Shown here piece by piece: positions 7,994 through 14,737 of a stretch of 16,826 nt of DNA. Source of the stretch: Verrucomicrobiaceae bacterium (GTDB taxonomy: Bacteria; Verrucomicrobiota; Verrucomicrobiae; Verrucomicrobiales; Akkermansiaceae); the NCBI GenBank assembly GCA_947372405.1, contig CANBTO010000039.1:1-16826 (forward strand). Direction: 5' to 3'. The notes under the pieces were generated by a model. The model had not been told where the DNA came from. It made no database searches and saw only the letters and a list, made by a program, of their open reading frames with translations. Within the stretch, counting starts at the first letter, position 1. Every line of letters begins with the position of its first letter. Position numbers and translations under genes: made by a program.

Positions 7994-10006
7994 ATGAATG
8001 ACCGTGTACAAATCCTCCGCCGCCGGGTGTCCGTCTGGCTTGCTGCCGCTCTGGCCTGCGCCTCGCCTTTGGCTGCCGCCGACCGCAAACCCAACTTCCT
8101 GTTCATCTACACCGACGACCAGCGCTGGGACGCGATGGGCGTGGTCCAGCGCGAGCAGGGTGAACAGGCCCGCTTCCCTTGGTTCAAGTCCCCTAACATG
8201 GATCGCCTTGCCGGCAGCGGCGTGCGTTTCCGCAACGCGTTCGTCACGATGTCTCTGTGCTCGCCGAGCCGCGCCGCCTTCCTGACCGGTTGTTACAACC
8301 ACATCAACGGCATCACCAACAACCACACTTCCTTTCCGTTGGATTCCGTGACCCACGCATCCTTGCTCCGCACCGCCGGTTACAAGACCGCGTATATCGG
8401 CAAGTGGCACATGGGCGAGAAGGAAGGCCAGCTCCCCGGCTTCGACTACTCCGCCAGCTTCGTCGGCCATGGCCGCTACAACGACTGCCCCTACGAAATC
8501 AACGGCATCTCCACTCCCACCACCGGCTGGGTCGATGACGTGAGCACCGATTTCGCCATCAAGTGGATGAAGGAAAACCGCGATCATCCCTTTTCCATCG
8601 TTGTCGGATTCAAGAGCCCCCACAGCCCCCGCGGCGGCAAAAACCTGCCCGAGCGCCTGCGCCACCTCTATGACGGTGAAACCAGCCGAACCGTCCCTAA
8701 CATGGGCGTCCCTGCGATCTTCAACACCCCGGAAAAAGGCGAAAAGCCACCGCAGGGCCTCGCCGACAACTCGATCCACCTCGACTACCTCCGCCACGTC
8801 TCCGGTGCCGACGAGAACCTCGGCCGCCTGCTGGATGCACTCGATGAGCTCAATCTAACCGAAGACACCGTCGTCGTTTATTCCAGCGACAACGGCTACT
8901 ACCTCGGCGAACACTGCCTCGGTGACAAACGCTCGGTTTACGAGGAATCCCTGCGCGTCCCGATGCTCGCCCGCTACCCGCGCCTCTTCGGCAAGGGCCA
9001 GGTCATCGACGAGATGGTGCTCAACATCGACCTCGCCCCTACCTTCCTCGATCTCGCCGGCGTGTCGGTGCCCAAGGCGATGCAGGGCGTGAGCTGGAAG
9101 GAACTCGCCGCCGGGCACAAGCCCGCGAACTGGCGCACGTCCTTCTTCGCCGAGTATTTCTACGAGGACGGCGGCGGCAACACCCCCACGCTCCTCGCCT
9201 TGCGCACCACCAGCGGCAAGCTCGTGAAATACCCCGGCCACAAGGAATGGACCGAGATCTACGATCTTTCCTCGGACCGCTACGAGATCAAGAACCTCGC
9301 CGGAAACTCCGCTCTAACAGCCAAGCTCGAGGCAGAGTTCGAAGCCCGGAAGAAGGAGGCGAACTACTTCGTCCCCGCCAATGTGGATAAACCCCGTCCG
9401 CCACCCGATCCCTCGGTCGTGCCCGTCAAGGATGAGCCCGGATTGCCGCGCGTCCTGCTCATCGGCGACAGCATTTCCATGGGCTACACCCTGCCGGTGC
9501 GCGCGCTGCTCAAAGGCAAGGCGAACCTTCACCGCATCCCGACCAACGGCGGTTCGACCAAGGACGGTGTCTCTAACATCGAGACATGGCTCGGCAAGGA
9601 CAAGTGGGACGTCATCCATTTCAACTGGGGCCTGCACGACCTCAAGCACATGAAGGGCAACAAGCTCGACATCACCGGAGACCAGGTCACCACACTCGCC
9701 GAATACGAAACCAACCTCCGCACCCTCGTCACGCGCATGAAGGCCACTGGCGCGAAACTCATCTGGGCCTCCACAACTCCCGTCCCCGATGGCTCCGACG
9801 GCCGCGCCGCACGCGACGAGGAGAAATACAACGAAGTGGCCGCCCGCGTCATGAAGGAAACGGGCGTCCCGATCGACGATCTCCACGCCTTGTGCCTGCC
9901 GAAACTCGCCGACTGGCAGCTTCCGCACAACGTCCACTACAAGGACGCGGGATACGACGGCCTCGCCGCCAAGGTCGCCGCCGATATCCAAGCCGCGCTG
10001 AAGTGA
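7994..10006 (+). CDS. Secreted bifunctional sulfatase / SGNH hydrolase
   Basis: A 670-aa exported two-domain enzyme. The signal peptide ends near PLAAA (about residue 29). Residues about 33-460 are a type I (formylglycine) sulfatase. Asp41-Asp42 in FIYTDDQRWD bind the metal. CSPSR at 89-93 is the CxPSR site whose Cys is matured to formylglycine. GKWHMG starts at 136, SPHSP is near 208, and SSDNGYYLGEH near 299 supplies the second metal Asp-Asn. Residues about 487-670 form an SGNH/GDSL hydrolase: LIGDSIS with Asp492-Ser493, NWGLHDL near 544 in place of the usual GxND block, and NVHYKDAGY with the catalytic His near 648, lacking the usual Asp three residues earlier. One protein can thus in principle cleave a sulfate ester and a carboxyl ester from the same glycan. 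No maturation enzyme gene is in the window. Sulfatase substrate class is not assignable by eye. Confidence 0.9.
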   Translation: MNDRVQILRRRVSVWLAAALACASPLAAADRKPNFLFIYTDDQRWDAMGVVQREQGEQARFPWFKSPNMDRLAGSGVRFRNAFVTMSLCSPSRAAFLTGCYNHINGITNNHTSFPLDSVTHASLLRTAGYKTAYIGKWHMGEKEGQLPGFDYSASFVGHGRYNDCPYEINGISTPTTGWVDDVSTDFAIKWMKENRDHPFSIVVGFKSPHSPRGGKNLPERLRHLYDGETSRTVPNMGVPAIFNTPEKGEKPPQGLADNSIHLDYLRHVSGADENLGRLLDALDELNLTEDTVVVYSSDNGYYLGEHCLGDKRSVYEESLRVPMLARYPRLFGKGQVIDEMVLNIDLAPTFLDLAGVSVPKAMQGVSWKELAAGHKPANWRTSFFAEYFYEDGGGNTPTLLALRTTSGKLVKYPGHKEWTEIYDLSSDRYEIKNLAGNSALTAKLEAEFEARKKEANYFVPANVDKPRPPPDPSVVPVKDEPGLPRVLLIGDSISMGYTLPVRALLKGKANLHRIPTNGGSTKDGVSNIETWLGKDKWDVIHFNWGLHDLKHMKGNKLDITGDQVTTLAEYETNLRTLVTRMKATGAKLIWASTTPVPDGSDGRAARDEEKYNEVAARVMKETGVPIDDLHALCLPKLADWQLPHNVHYKDAGYDGLAAKVAADIQAALK

Positions 10007-10045
10007 CGCCGTTCCTCACTGCGGCGTTTCCGCCTCTCCCACAAA

Positions 10046-10079
10046 GGTAGGGACGACCGGCCCGGTCGTCCGACTTACC
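10046..10079. repeat. REP-like hairpin between convergent genes
   Basis: A 10-bp perfect inverted repeat (GGACGACCGG at 10051-10060 and CCGGTCGTCC at 10062-10071) closes on a single-base loop. It is flanked by an outer matching pair, GGTA (10046-10049) and TACC (10076-10079). It lies in the 118-bp spacer between the stop of the + strand sulfatase gene and the stop of the - strand hsdM gene. Such GC-rich palindromes between convergent genes are typical of REP-like dispersed repeats. It could also act as a bidirectional transcription stop, though no T-run follows on either strand. Confidence 0.6.
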
Positions 10080-10093
10080 CCGTTCCATCGGCT

Positions 10094-10108
10094 CCGCCAC
10101 TTCGGCGG
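10094..10108. repeat. Short hairpin downstream of hsdM
   Basis: CCGCC-ACTTC-GGCGG forms a 5-bp stem 17 bp beyond the hsdM stop codon. It could help end the minus-strand transcript, but there is no U-tract, so a role as intrinsic terminator is doubtful. Confidence 0.25.
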
Positions 10109-10124
10109 CGTGCGATGCTTCAGT

Positions 10125-11600
10125 TCACTTCAGATCCTCCGCGATTGTCGCGAATTGCTCCAACGCGGCTTCGAGATCGGCGGTGATGTCTGCGGCAATG
10201 ACTTCTGGCGCGGGGAGGTTCGCGCTTTCTTCCAGCGCATCGTCTTTGAGCCAGAAGATATCAAGGTTGATCTTGTCCCGTTTGATCAGTTCATCGTAGC
10301 TGAAGGATTTGAAACGCTCACTCTCCTTGCGGGCGTGGCGGTTCTTCTGGTGATAACACTTCACGAAGTCGTCGAGGTCGCTGCGTTTCAGCGTGTTTTC
10401 CTTGAGGGTGAAATGCAGGTTGGTGCGCAGGTCGTAGATCCAGAGCTTCTGCGTCCATGGCTTTTCCTGCGCGGGCTTGCGGTCGAAGAACAGGACGTTC
10501 GCCTTCACGCCTTGCGCGTAGAAGATGCCGGTGGGCAGGCGCAGCAGGGTGTGAACGTCGGCCTGCTTGAGCAGTTCACGCCGGATGGTTTCGCCCGCGC
10601 CGCCTTCGAAGAGCACGTTGTCCGGCAAGACCACCGCCGCACGGCCGTGCTGCTTGAGGATGGTGAAGATGTGCTGGAGGAAATTGAGCTGCTTGTTGCT
10701 CGTGCTCGCCCAGAAATCGTCGCGGTTGATGATGAGCGATTCCTTGGACGACTCGCCCGCCTCGTTGACGATGGTCACGCTGCTCTTTTTGCCGAAGGGC
10801 GGATTGGCCAGGACGATCTCGTATTCGCCGTGCTTCCCGGCCAGCGCGTCCTTGGTCACGACCGGCAAATCCTCTTCCGAATCCTGCCCGTCCGGCCCGG
10901 ACCCGCCGATGCCGTGCAGCAGCAGGTTCATCGCGCAAAGCCGCGTGACGCTGTCCACCAGCTCGATGCCGAAGAAGGTGCCGCTTTTGAGTTTCTTCTT
11001 TTGCGCCCGGTCGAGCGCGTGATGCTTCGCCAGATAGTCATGCGCCGCGAGCAGGAAACCACCCGTGCCGCAGGCCGGATCACAAATCGCCTGCCCCGGT
11101 TGCGGGGCGACCACGTCCACCATCGCAGCGATGAGAGCCCGTGGCGTGAAGTATTGGCCCGCGCCACCTTTCACGTCCTCGGCGTTCTTTTGCAGCAGGC
11201 CCTCGTAGGCATCTCCCTTCACGTCGGAACCCAGCGAGGACCACTGCTCCTTGTCGATCAGGTCCACGATGAGCCGGCGAAGCTTGGCCGGGTCCTGGAT
11301 CTTGTTCTGCGCCTTGCGGAAAATGACGCCGAGCATGCCCGAGCGCTTGCCGAGTGCCTCCAGCGTGTGGCGGTAATGAACCTCCAACTCGTCGCCCTCC
11401 TTGGCCAGCAAGGCCCGCCAGTCCTTGCCCTTGGGAATGGGCGACGGCTTGTTGAACGGCGGACGCGACTGCTCATCCGCCATTTTCAGGAACAGCAGAA
11501 ATGTCAACTGCTCCACGTAATCACCGTAGGACAAGCCGTCATCCCGCAGGATGCTGCAGTAGTTCCAAAGTTTTTGGACGAGGGCGCTGGGATTTGACAT
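10125..11600 (-). CDS. hsdM: Type I restriction-modification methyltransferase subunit HsdM
   Basis: A 491-aa HsdM, the S-adenosylmethionine-dependent adenine N6-methyltransferase subunit of a type I R-M enzyme, which pairs with the HsdS specificity subunit. The N-terminal helical domain (LVQKLWNYCSILRDDGLSYGDYVEQLTFLLFLKMADE) is typical of the family. YFTPR (150-154) precedes the SAM-binding motif DPACGTGGF (174-182), and the catalytic motif NPPFG is at 266-270. Length and all motifs look intact. The ATG at 11600 lies 12 bp after the stop of the AbiEii-like gene with no clear Shine-Dalgarno sequence of its own, so it is probably translated from the AbiE transcript. Its partners are damaged: hsdS survives only as the second half and hsdR as a short fragment. 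It may therefore be an orphan methylase, or inactive unless the half-HsdS is made. Confidence 0.95.
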   Translation of the reverse strand: MSNPSALVQKLWNYCSILRDDGLSYGDYVEQLTFLLFLKMADEQSRPPFNKPSPIPKGKDWRALLAKEGDELEVHYRHTLEALGKRSGMLGVIFRKAQNKIQDPAKLRRLIVDLIDKEQWSSLGSDVKGDAYEGLLQKNAEDVKGGAGQYFTPRALIAAMVDVVAPQPGQAICDPACGTGGFLLAAHDYLAKHHALDRAQKKKLKSGTFFGIELVDSVTRLCAMNLLLHGIGGSGPDGQDSEEDLPVVTKDALAGKHGEYEIVLANPPFGKKSSVTIVNEAGESSKESLIINRDDFWASTSNKQLNFLQHIFTILKQHGRAAVVLPDNVLFEGGAGETIRRELLKQADVHTLLRLPTGIFYAQGVKANVLFFDRKPAQEKPWTQKLWIYDLRTNLHFTLKENTLKRSDLDDFVKCYHQKNRHARKESERFKSFSYDELIKRDKINLDIFWLKDDALEESANLPAPEVIAADITADLEAALEQFATIAEDLK

Positions 11601-11612
11601 TGGTTTGAAATT

Positions 11613-12509
11613 TCAGGCAGTTTGGCCGAACCATCCACCCAGCGTGTTACGGATGAGCGTGAAACTCTCGGTGCTCCAGTTCTCGGACAACACCTGTGAA
11701 ACCCATTTGTCATCATCGGCGAAGGATTCGGCAACGATCAGAGCTGCTTTCTTGAACTCTGGCATCGTTTTGAGTGCGTTGATGACCTCAGGTGTGGCGT
11801 CACTTTCGTCACGACTCACCATGGCCACCAGCCTGCAAACGTCTTGCGCATGCTTGACTGCCTGAGCGCGTGAAAATACACGAAACTCCTCCGAATTTTC
11901 CTGTTTCGCGGCATTTTTCCATCGGTCTTCTGCCGCAGTGATCTTCATGATTGCCCCCGTTATTGGATTGGGCACCTGAATAGCCATTCCTTCCACTTCA
12001 AACACGAAGGGACATAGCTCACTTCCAATCGCTTCTGGATTCGTCCGGGCATGAAAGCCTCGTTCTCCAAGTGAGGGTTTACGTTTAACTCTGACTCTGT
12101 CGGCCTGTAATACACCCTCATTCTCCGCTGGGAGCGGGGCATGCAGTTCCACGATCACTTTGCGGTTCTCGGACACCTCTTTGATGAATTGCCATCTCGG
12201 ATTCTTCTCGCTGACCTTGAATCCGTGATTCTCAATTATCTTCAGGATCTCTTTCTGGGCCTCTGCATTCGAGATCAGGTCGAGCCCGACCACCAAGTCG
12301 AGGTCTTTCGTCACTCTTGGAGTATTGTCCCGCCATTGGCTGATCGGCACGATGACCGGCACATCAGGGTTTCCCAGCAGCCAGCTTTGCTTGAGGAAGA
12401 GCCCATACCCTCCTGCGACCAGAATGTTCTTTCCAGGTCCCGCATTGAGGTCGGACAAAAGCGTGCCGAAAATCGGACGCATTTCATCGTGAATATCGAG
12501 GCTGCTCAC
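11613..12509 (-). CDS. AbiEii-like nucleotidyltransferase (putative type IV toxin)
   Basis: A 298-aa protein of the AbiEii-like nucleotidyltransferase group, the toxin class of type IV toxin-antitoxin systems. GGYG (33-36) matches the GS/GG nucleotide-binding motif, and KDLDLVV (68-74) supplies the two acidic metal ligands Asp69 and Asp71. VIVELHAPLP near 117 is a likely position for the third acidic residue. The later MKITAAEDRWKNA and AVKHAQDVCRLVAM match the Lys-rich region and the KD..D element seen downstream in AbiEii relatives. The start is GTG at 12509, supported by an excellent Shine-Dalgarno sequence and a 4-bp overlap with the upstream gene. Known AbiEii-type toxins use a nucleotide to modify cellular targets and arrest growth; the target here is unknown. 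hsdM follows after 12 bp. A plain domesticated nucleotidyltransferase is the alternative. Confidence 0.8.
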   Translation of the reverse strand: MSSLDIHDEMRPIFGTLLSDLNAGPGKNILVAGGYGLFLKQSWLLGNPDVPVIVPISQWRDNTPRVTKDLDLVVGLDLISNAEAQKEILKIIENHGFKVSEKNPRWQFIKEVSENRKVIVELHAPLPAENEGVLQADRVRVKRKPSLGERGFHARTNPEAIGSELCPFVFEVEGMAIQVPNPITGAIMKITAAEDRWKNAAKQENSEEFRVFSRAQAVKHAQDVCRLVAMVSRDESDATPEVINALKTMPEFKKAALIVAESFADDDKWVSQVLSENWSTESFTLIRNTLGGWFGQTA

Positions 12510-13636
12510 TCCCTCACCTCCTTGAGAATCTGGTCACGCAAATCCTTTGCCGCATCTTGCTGTCGGGCATCTCCCGCCTGGAGTTCAAGCCAGGCCTGCA
12601 ACTTACCCGCCCAGCGAACTCCATTTTCGTCCGTCTCAGTGTCAAAAAACAATCCTGGATCTTCGGTCTCCATCAACTCCACGTCAGAGAAGTTTGGCAC
12701 GGGCTCCGGAGTGCCTCCGAGTTGAGACAATGCCAAACCTAGGTTTGAAACGGCAATCTGGCGTGGCCCGCCTTGGGAAAACATCGCGTATCGCGTGGCG
12801 GAAGATGCGCCGGTTACCGCCCATTGAAGTGACGGGACCGAGGAAAGGGCGCGCGCCCAATCCATTCCCTTAGGCAATCGGAGACCCCGTCTCGAATGCA
12901 GCGGTGACGGAAACTGAGACTTCACTAGTCGTCCGGCCACGTCGCCACTGTTCCAAGCCTGTCGCGGCTTCCTCCATTCGCTCCCTAATTTGTCGAGCAG
13001 GCGTAGTGGGTCACGGAGCGTGATAGATCCCGACTCTTTGCAGACCATTAAATCTTCCACCAAGGCCTGCACTGCTTTCGAAACCTGCGGCAGTGAGAGT
13101 TCCCCGCCCGCTGCGGCGATCGCCGTCGCCAGTTCGGATAAGGTCGGCCAGCGTGGGCGCTTCAGTAACATCCTAGCCACCATCGCCGAGCGACCCCGAT
13201 ACGGATTACTGAGTGGACGGGAGTCACGATACCGATTGGGTTCTCCCACTCGCACCACCCAGAGACGACCGGGCACGACCACCACACCATTGCCGCAGAG
13301 ATCCACGCCGCTCACCGCCTCTTTCTCCAATTCCAAGATTCGCTCAGGAGACAAATACGGCACTTGAATCATAGGCCATTCCCCATCCTCTCTGGCCGCC
13401 CTTGCCTGTGCTACTGCCAGTTGGATTGCTTGAGGTGTCGCCCTTGCTTTTGCTTCCACGACAAAGCGAAATACTTCGTGTCCATCAGGCATCGCCAACT
13501 CCACCCGGGCATCGGCCTTTTCTCCCGGCCCACCCAAGATCAGACAAGTCCTCACTACCAACGGCGGCAACAAAACCTTCCCCACCTTGAAGCGGGCGAG
13601 CATCGTTTCCTCATTTATTTGCGTGCTTTTTAACAT
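12506..13636 (-). CDS. AbiEi-like antitoxin/regulator with N-terminal nuclease-like region
   Basis: A 376-aa protein resembling the long form of AbiEi-family antitoxins. Residues about 30-85 look like a PD-(D/E)xK fold: acidic residues around 42-46, then FRFVVEAKA with Glu61 and Lys63, and a Gln-rich helix QAIQLAVAQA. PYLSPERILELEKEAVSGVD (93-112) and LWVVRVGEPNRYR follow, as in relatives. A winged helix lies at about 150-205 (AMVARMLLKRPRWPTLSELA ... QVSKAVQALVEDLMV), suited to DNA binding. The C-terminal 150 residues are not recognised. Canonical short AbiEi proteins bind inverted repeats in their own promoter and neutralise the nucleotidyltransferase encoded next. ATG 13636 is the longest start, but ATG 13603 (residue 12) has a better RBS, GAGG five bases upstream, and may be the true one. 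The stop overlaps the next start (GTGA). Confidence 0.65.
   Translation of the reverse strand: MLKSTQINEETMLARFKVGKVLLPPLVVRTCLILGGPGEKADARVELAMPDGHEVFRFVVEAKARATPQAIQLAVAQARAAREDGEWPMIQVPYLSPERILELEKEAVSGVDLCGNGVVVVPGRLWVVRVGEPNRYRDSRPLSNPYRGRSAMVARMLLKRPRWPTLSELATAIAAAGGELSLPQVSKAVQALVEDLMVCKESGSITLRDPLRLLDKLGSEWRKPRQAWNSGDVAGRLVKSQFPSPLHSRRGLRLPKGMDWARALSSVPSLQWAVTGASSATRYAMFSQGGPRQIAVSNLGLALSQLGGTPEPVPNFSDVELMETEDPGLFFDTETDENGVRWAGKLQAWLELQAGDARQQDAAKDLRDQILKEVRE
12509..12523 (-). promoter_or_regulatory. Strong RBS and GTG start of the AbiEii-like gene
   Basis: On the minus strand AAGGAGG (12523-12517) is followed by a 7-nt spacer and the GTG at 12509. This is the best Shine-Dalgarno sequence in the window and it lies inside the end of the upstream coding region. 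With the GTGA overlap it fixes the start codon and shows tight translational coupling of the pair. Confidence 0.8.
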
Positions 13637-13654
13637 TTTCCGTTGAGGGAAAAT
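13635..13654 (-). promoter_or_regulatory. Inverted repeat over the first start codon of the AbiEi-like gene
   Basis: ATTTTCC (13635-13641) and GGAAAAT (13648-13654) are perfect 7-bp arms with a 6-bp spacer. In the minus-strand transcript the 3' arm contains the purine-rich GGAAAA just before, and the first two bases of, the AUG at 13636. It could therefore be a hairpin hiding that start, or a DNA operator for autoregulation. If translation begins at 13603 it lies in the leader. Confidence 0.45.
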
Positions 13655-13697
13655 ACTAAAAAATAAGAAAATTTCAAATCATTTCTTACAAAAAGTT

Positions 13698-13735
13698 GTT
13701 TGCCCTCTCAGGCAAACTCGATTTTTTGGGCAAAC
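13698..13735. promoter_or_regulatory. Triple GGCAAAC half-sites in the AbiE promoter region
   Basis: GTTTGCC (13698-13704) and GGCAAAC (13711-13717) make a perfect 7-bp inverted repeat with a 6-bp spacer. A third GGCAAAC follows at 13729-13735, exactly 18 bp from the second. They lie in the AT-rich 114-bp stretch between the hsdS stop and the AbiEi-like start, where the promoter of the pair must be. AbiEi antitoxins are known to repress their own promoter by binding inverted repeats, so these are the best operator candidates. Confidence 0.5.
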
Positions 13736-13750
13736 ATAGGGAACAGGGTT

Positions 13751-14737
13751 TCAAAGTTCTCCGGTGAAGGCTTTTTGGAGGATGGACTGGCGGAGGCGGG
13801 TGGCGCGCTGGAGGTTGGCGGTCACCACCGACTCCAACTCCTCCACCACGCTCAACCGCCGCTCCACTTCCGCCACGATCCGCGTCTGCTCGGCGGGCGG
13901 AGGAATCGGAACTGGAAGCCCTTTAAGCTTCGACATGCTGATAGAGGCGAGGTTGGTCGTATGTTTGCCTTCGTCGAAAAAGAATTTCTGACCGAACGTG
14001 TTCGCATACCACGAAACCAGCTTTGGATTGAGTGCTGCGACGTAGAGGCGAGCGCGGAAGACGTGGTTTTGATGAATGCATTCGGGCAACTCGCCATTCC
14101 AAACCCAGCCACGTCCGAGTTTATCCCTGTCGCCACCTTCGTTGAACAAGAGGTCGCCCGGCTTCAACGCGAGTTCTCGAATCTCGTCCTCGGTCGTGAC
14201 TATTTCCTTCACTTCAGTCAGGTCGATATAACCGCGCTGGACGTTCGCCACGCGCAAGTATGGGACTGAGCGAACCGGGGCTGTGTGTTTGCGGTTCTGG
14301 TCTTTCGTGATGCCGCCTTTGATTTCCGCCAGCGCGTCGAGCGTTGTCCACGTCCAGCCTGTCGGCAAATCGAAGAGCTTCGCTGTATCGAGCGCGGCGG
14401 GTTCTTGGTATTTGCCACGGCCCTGCCAGTTTTTGCGGCGTTCGGTGAGGATGCGGGCAAGGAGCTGGGCACCAGTTTCGTAACCGGAATTTTTAACCGC
14501 AGAGAGCGCAGAGGACGCAGAGAGGGAAACCGGTTTGGTCTTTGTGCTCTTTGCGTTCTTTGTGGTTAACTCGGCTTCGGTAGGGACGAGGCGGCCTTCG
14601 CAGGCGGCTTTGAGGACGGCGGCGCGGTAGCGTTTGAGGTTGGCCTGCACCCGCCGCAACGCCGCCACCCCCGCCTCCAGCCGCGTGAATTGCTTCTCAA
14701 TCTCCGCCACAATCCGCCGCTGTTCTCCGGGCGATGG
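13751..14737 (-). pseudogene. hsdS: Truncated specificity subunit HsdS (second half only)
   Basis: About 328 codons of HsdS, the subunit that recognises the DNA target of a type I R-M enzyme. Homology begins abruptly in the central conserved region (EQRRIVAEIEKQFTRLEA), continues through a helix ending KAACEGRLVPTEAEL, a linker, a complete second target-recognition domain (from GWTWTTLDALAEIKGG), and the distal conserved repeat (EQTRIVAEVERRLS) to the C-terminal KAFTGEL. The first target-recognition domain is missing. Upstream the same frame stays open to about 15058, but it reads out-of-frame hsdR DNA as an Arg-rich nonsense peptide. An ATG at 15007 preceded by GGAGG at 9 nt could still start a chimeric 418-aa product. 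The linker carries an in-frame 77-nt palindromic element. The truncated product could be inert, or could dimerise as known single-domain HsdS variants do. Confidence 0.85.
14493..14569. repeat. 77-nt imperfect palindromic element inserted in hsdS
   Basis: The element runs from TTAACC to GGTTAA. Its two 31-nt arms match at 23 positions, and all eight differences are A/G transitions, which as RNA can give G-U pairs on one strand. The 15-nt centre contains the perfect palindrome AAACCGGTTT. It is read in frame as a Lys/Thr/Ser/Ala-rich segment (TTKNAKSTKTKPVSLSASS and following) of the HsdS linker. The purine-rich, 'CGCAGAGA'-like arms look like a dispersed non-autonomous repeat found in varied bacterial genomes; the family attribution is from memory. 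Confidence 0.75.

Noticed and set aside
5816..8797. 993-codon open frame on the minus strand
   Set aside because: It lies antisense to the second SASA esterase and the sulfatase, both with clear motifs. Its translation is His/Arg/Val-rich without domain patterns, as expected from the opposite frame of GC-rich genes.
10110..11597. 495-codon open frame on the plus strand
   Set aside because: It is the antisense shadow of hsdM, which carries all family motifs; the plus-strand product has none.
11606..11615. TGAAATTTCA palindrome between the AbiEii-like gene and hsdM
   Set aside because: A 10-bp AT-rich palindrome overlapping a TGA stop is easily due to chance; no other regulatory sign is present.
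13700..14269. 189-codon plus-strand open frame over the end of hsdS
   Set aside because: It is antisense to the well-conserved second recognition domain of HsdS and has no recognisable motif.
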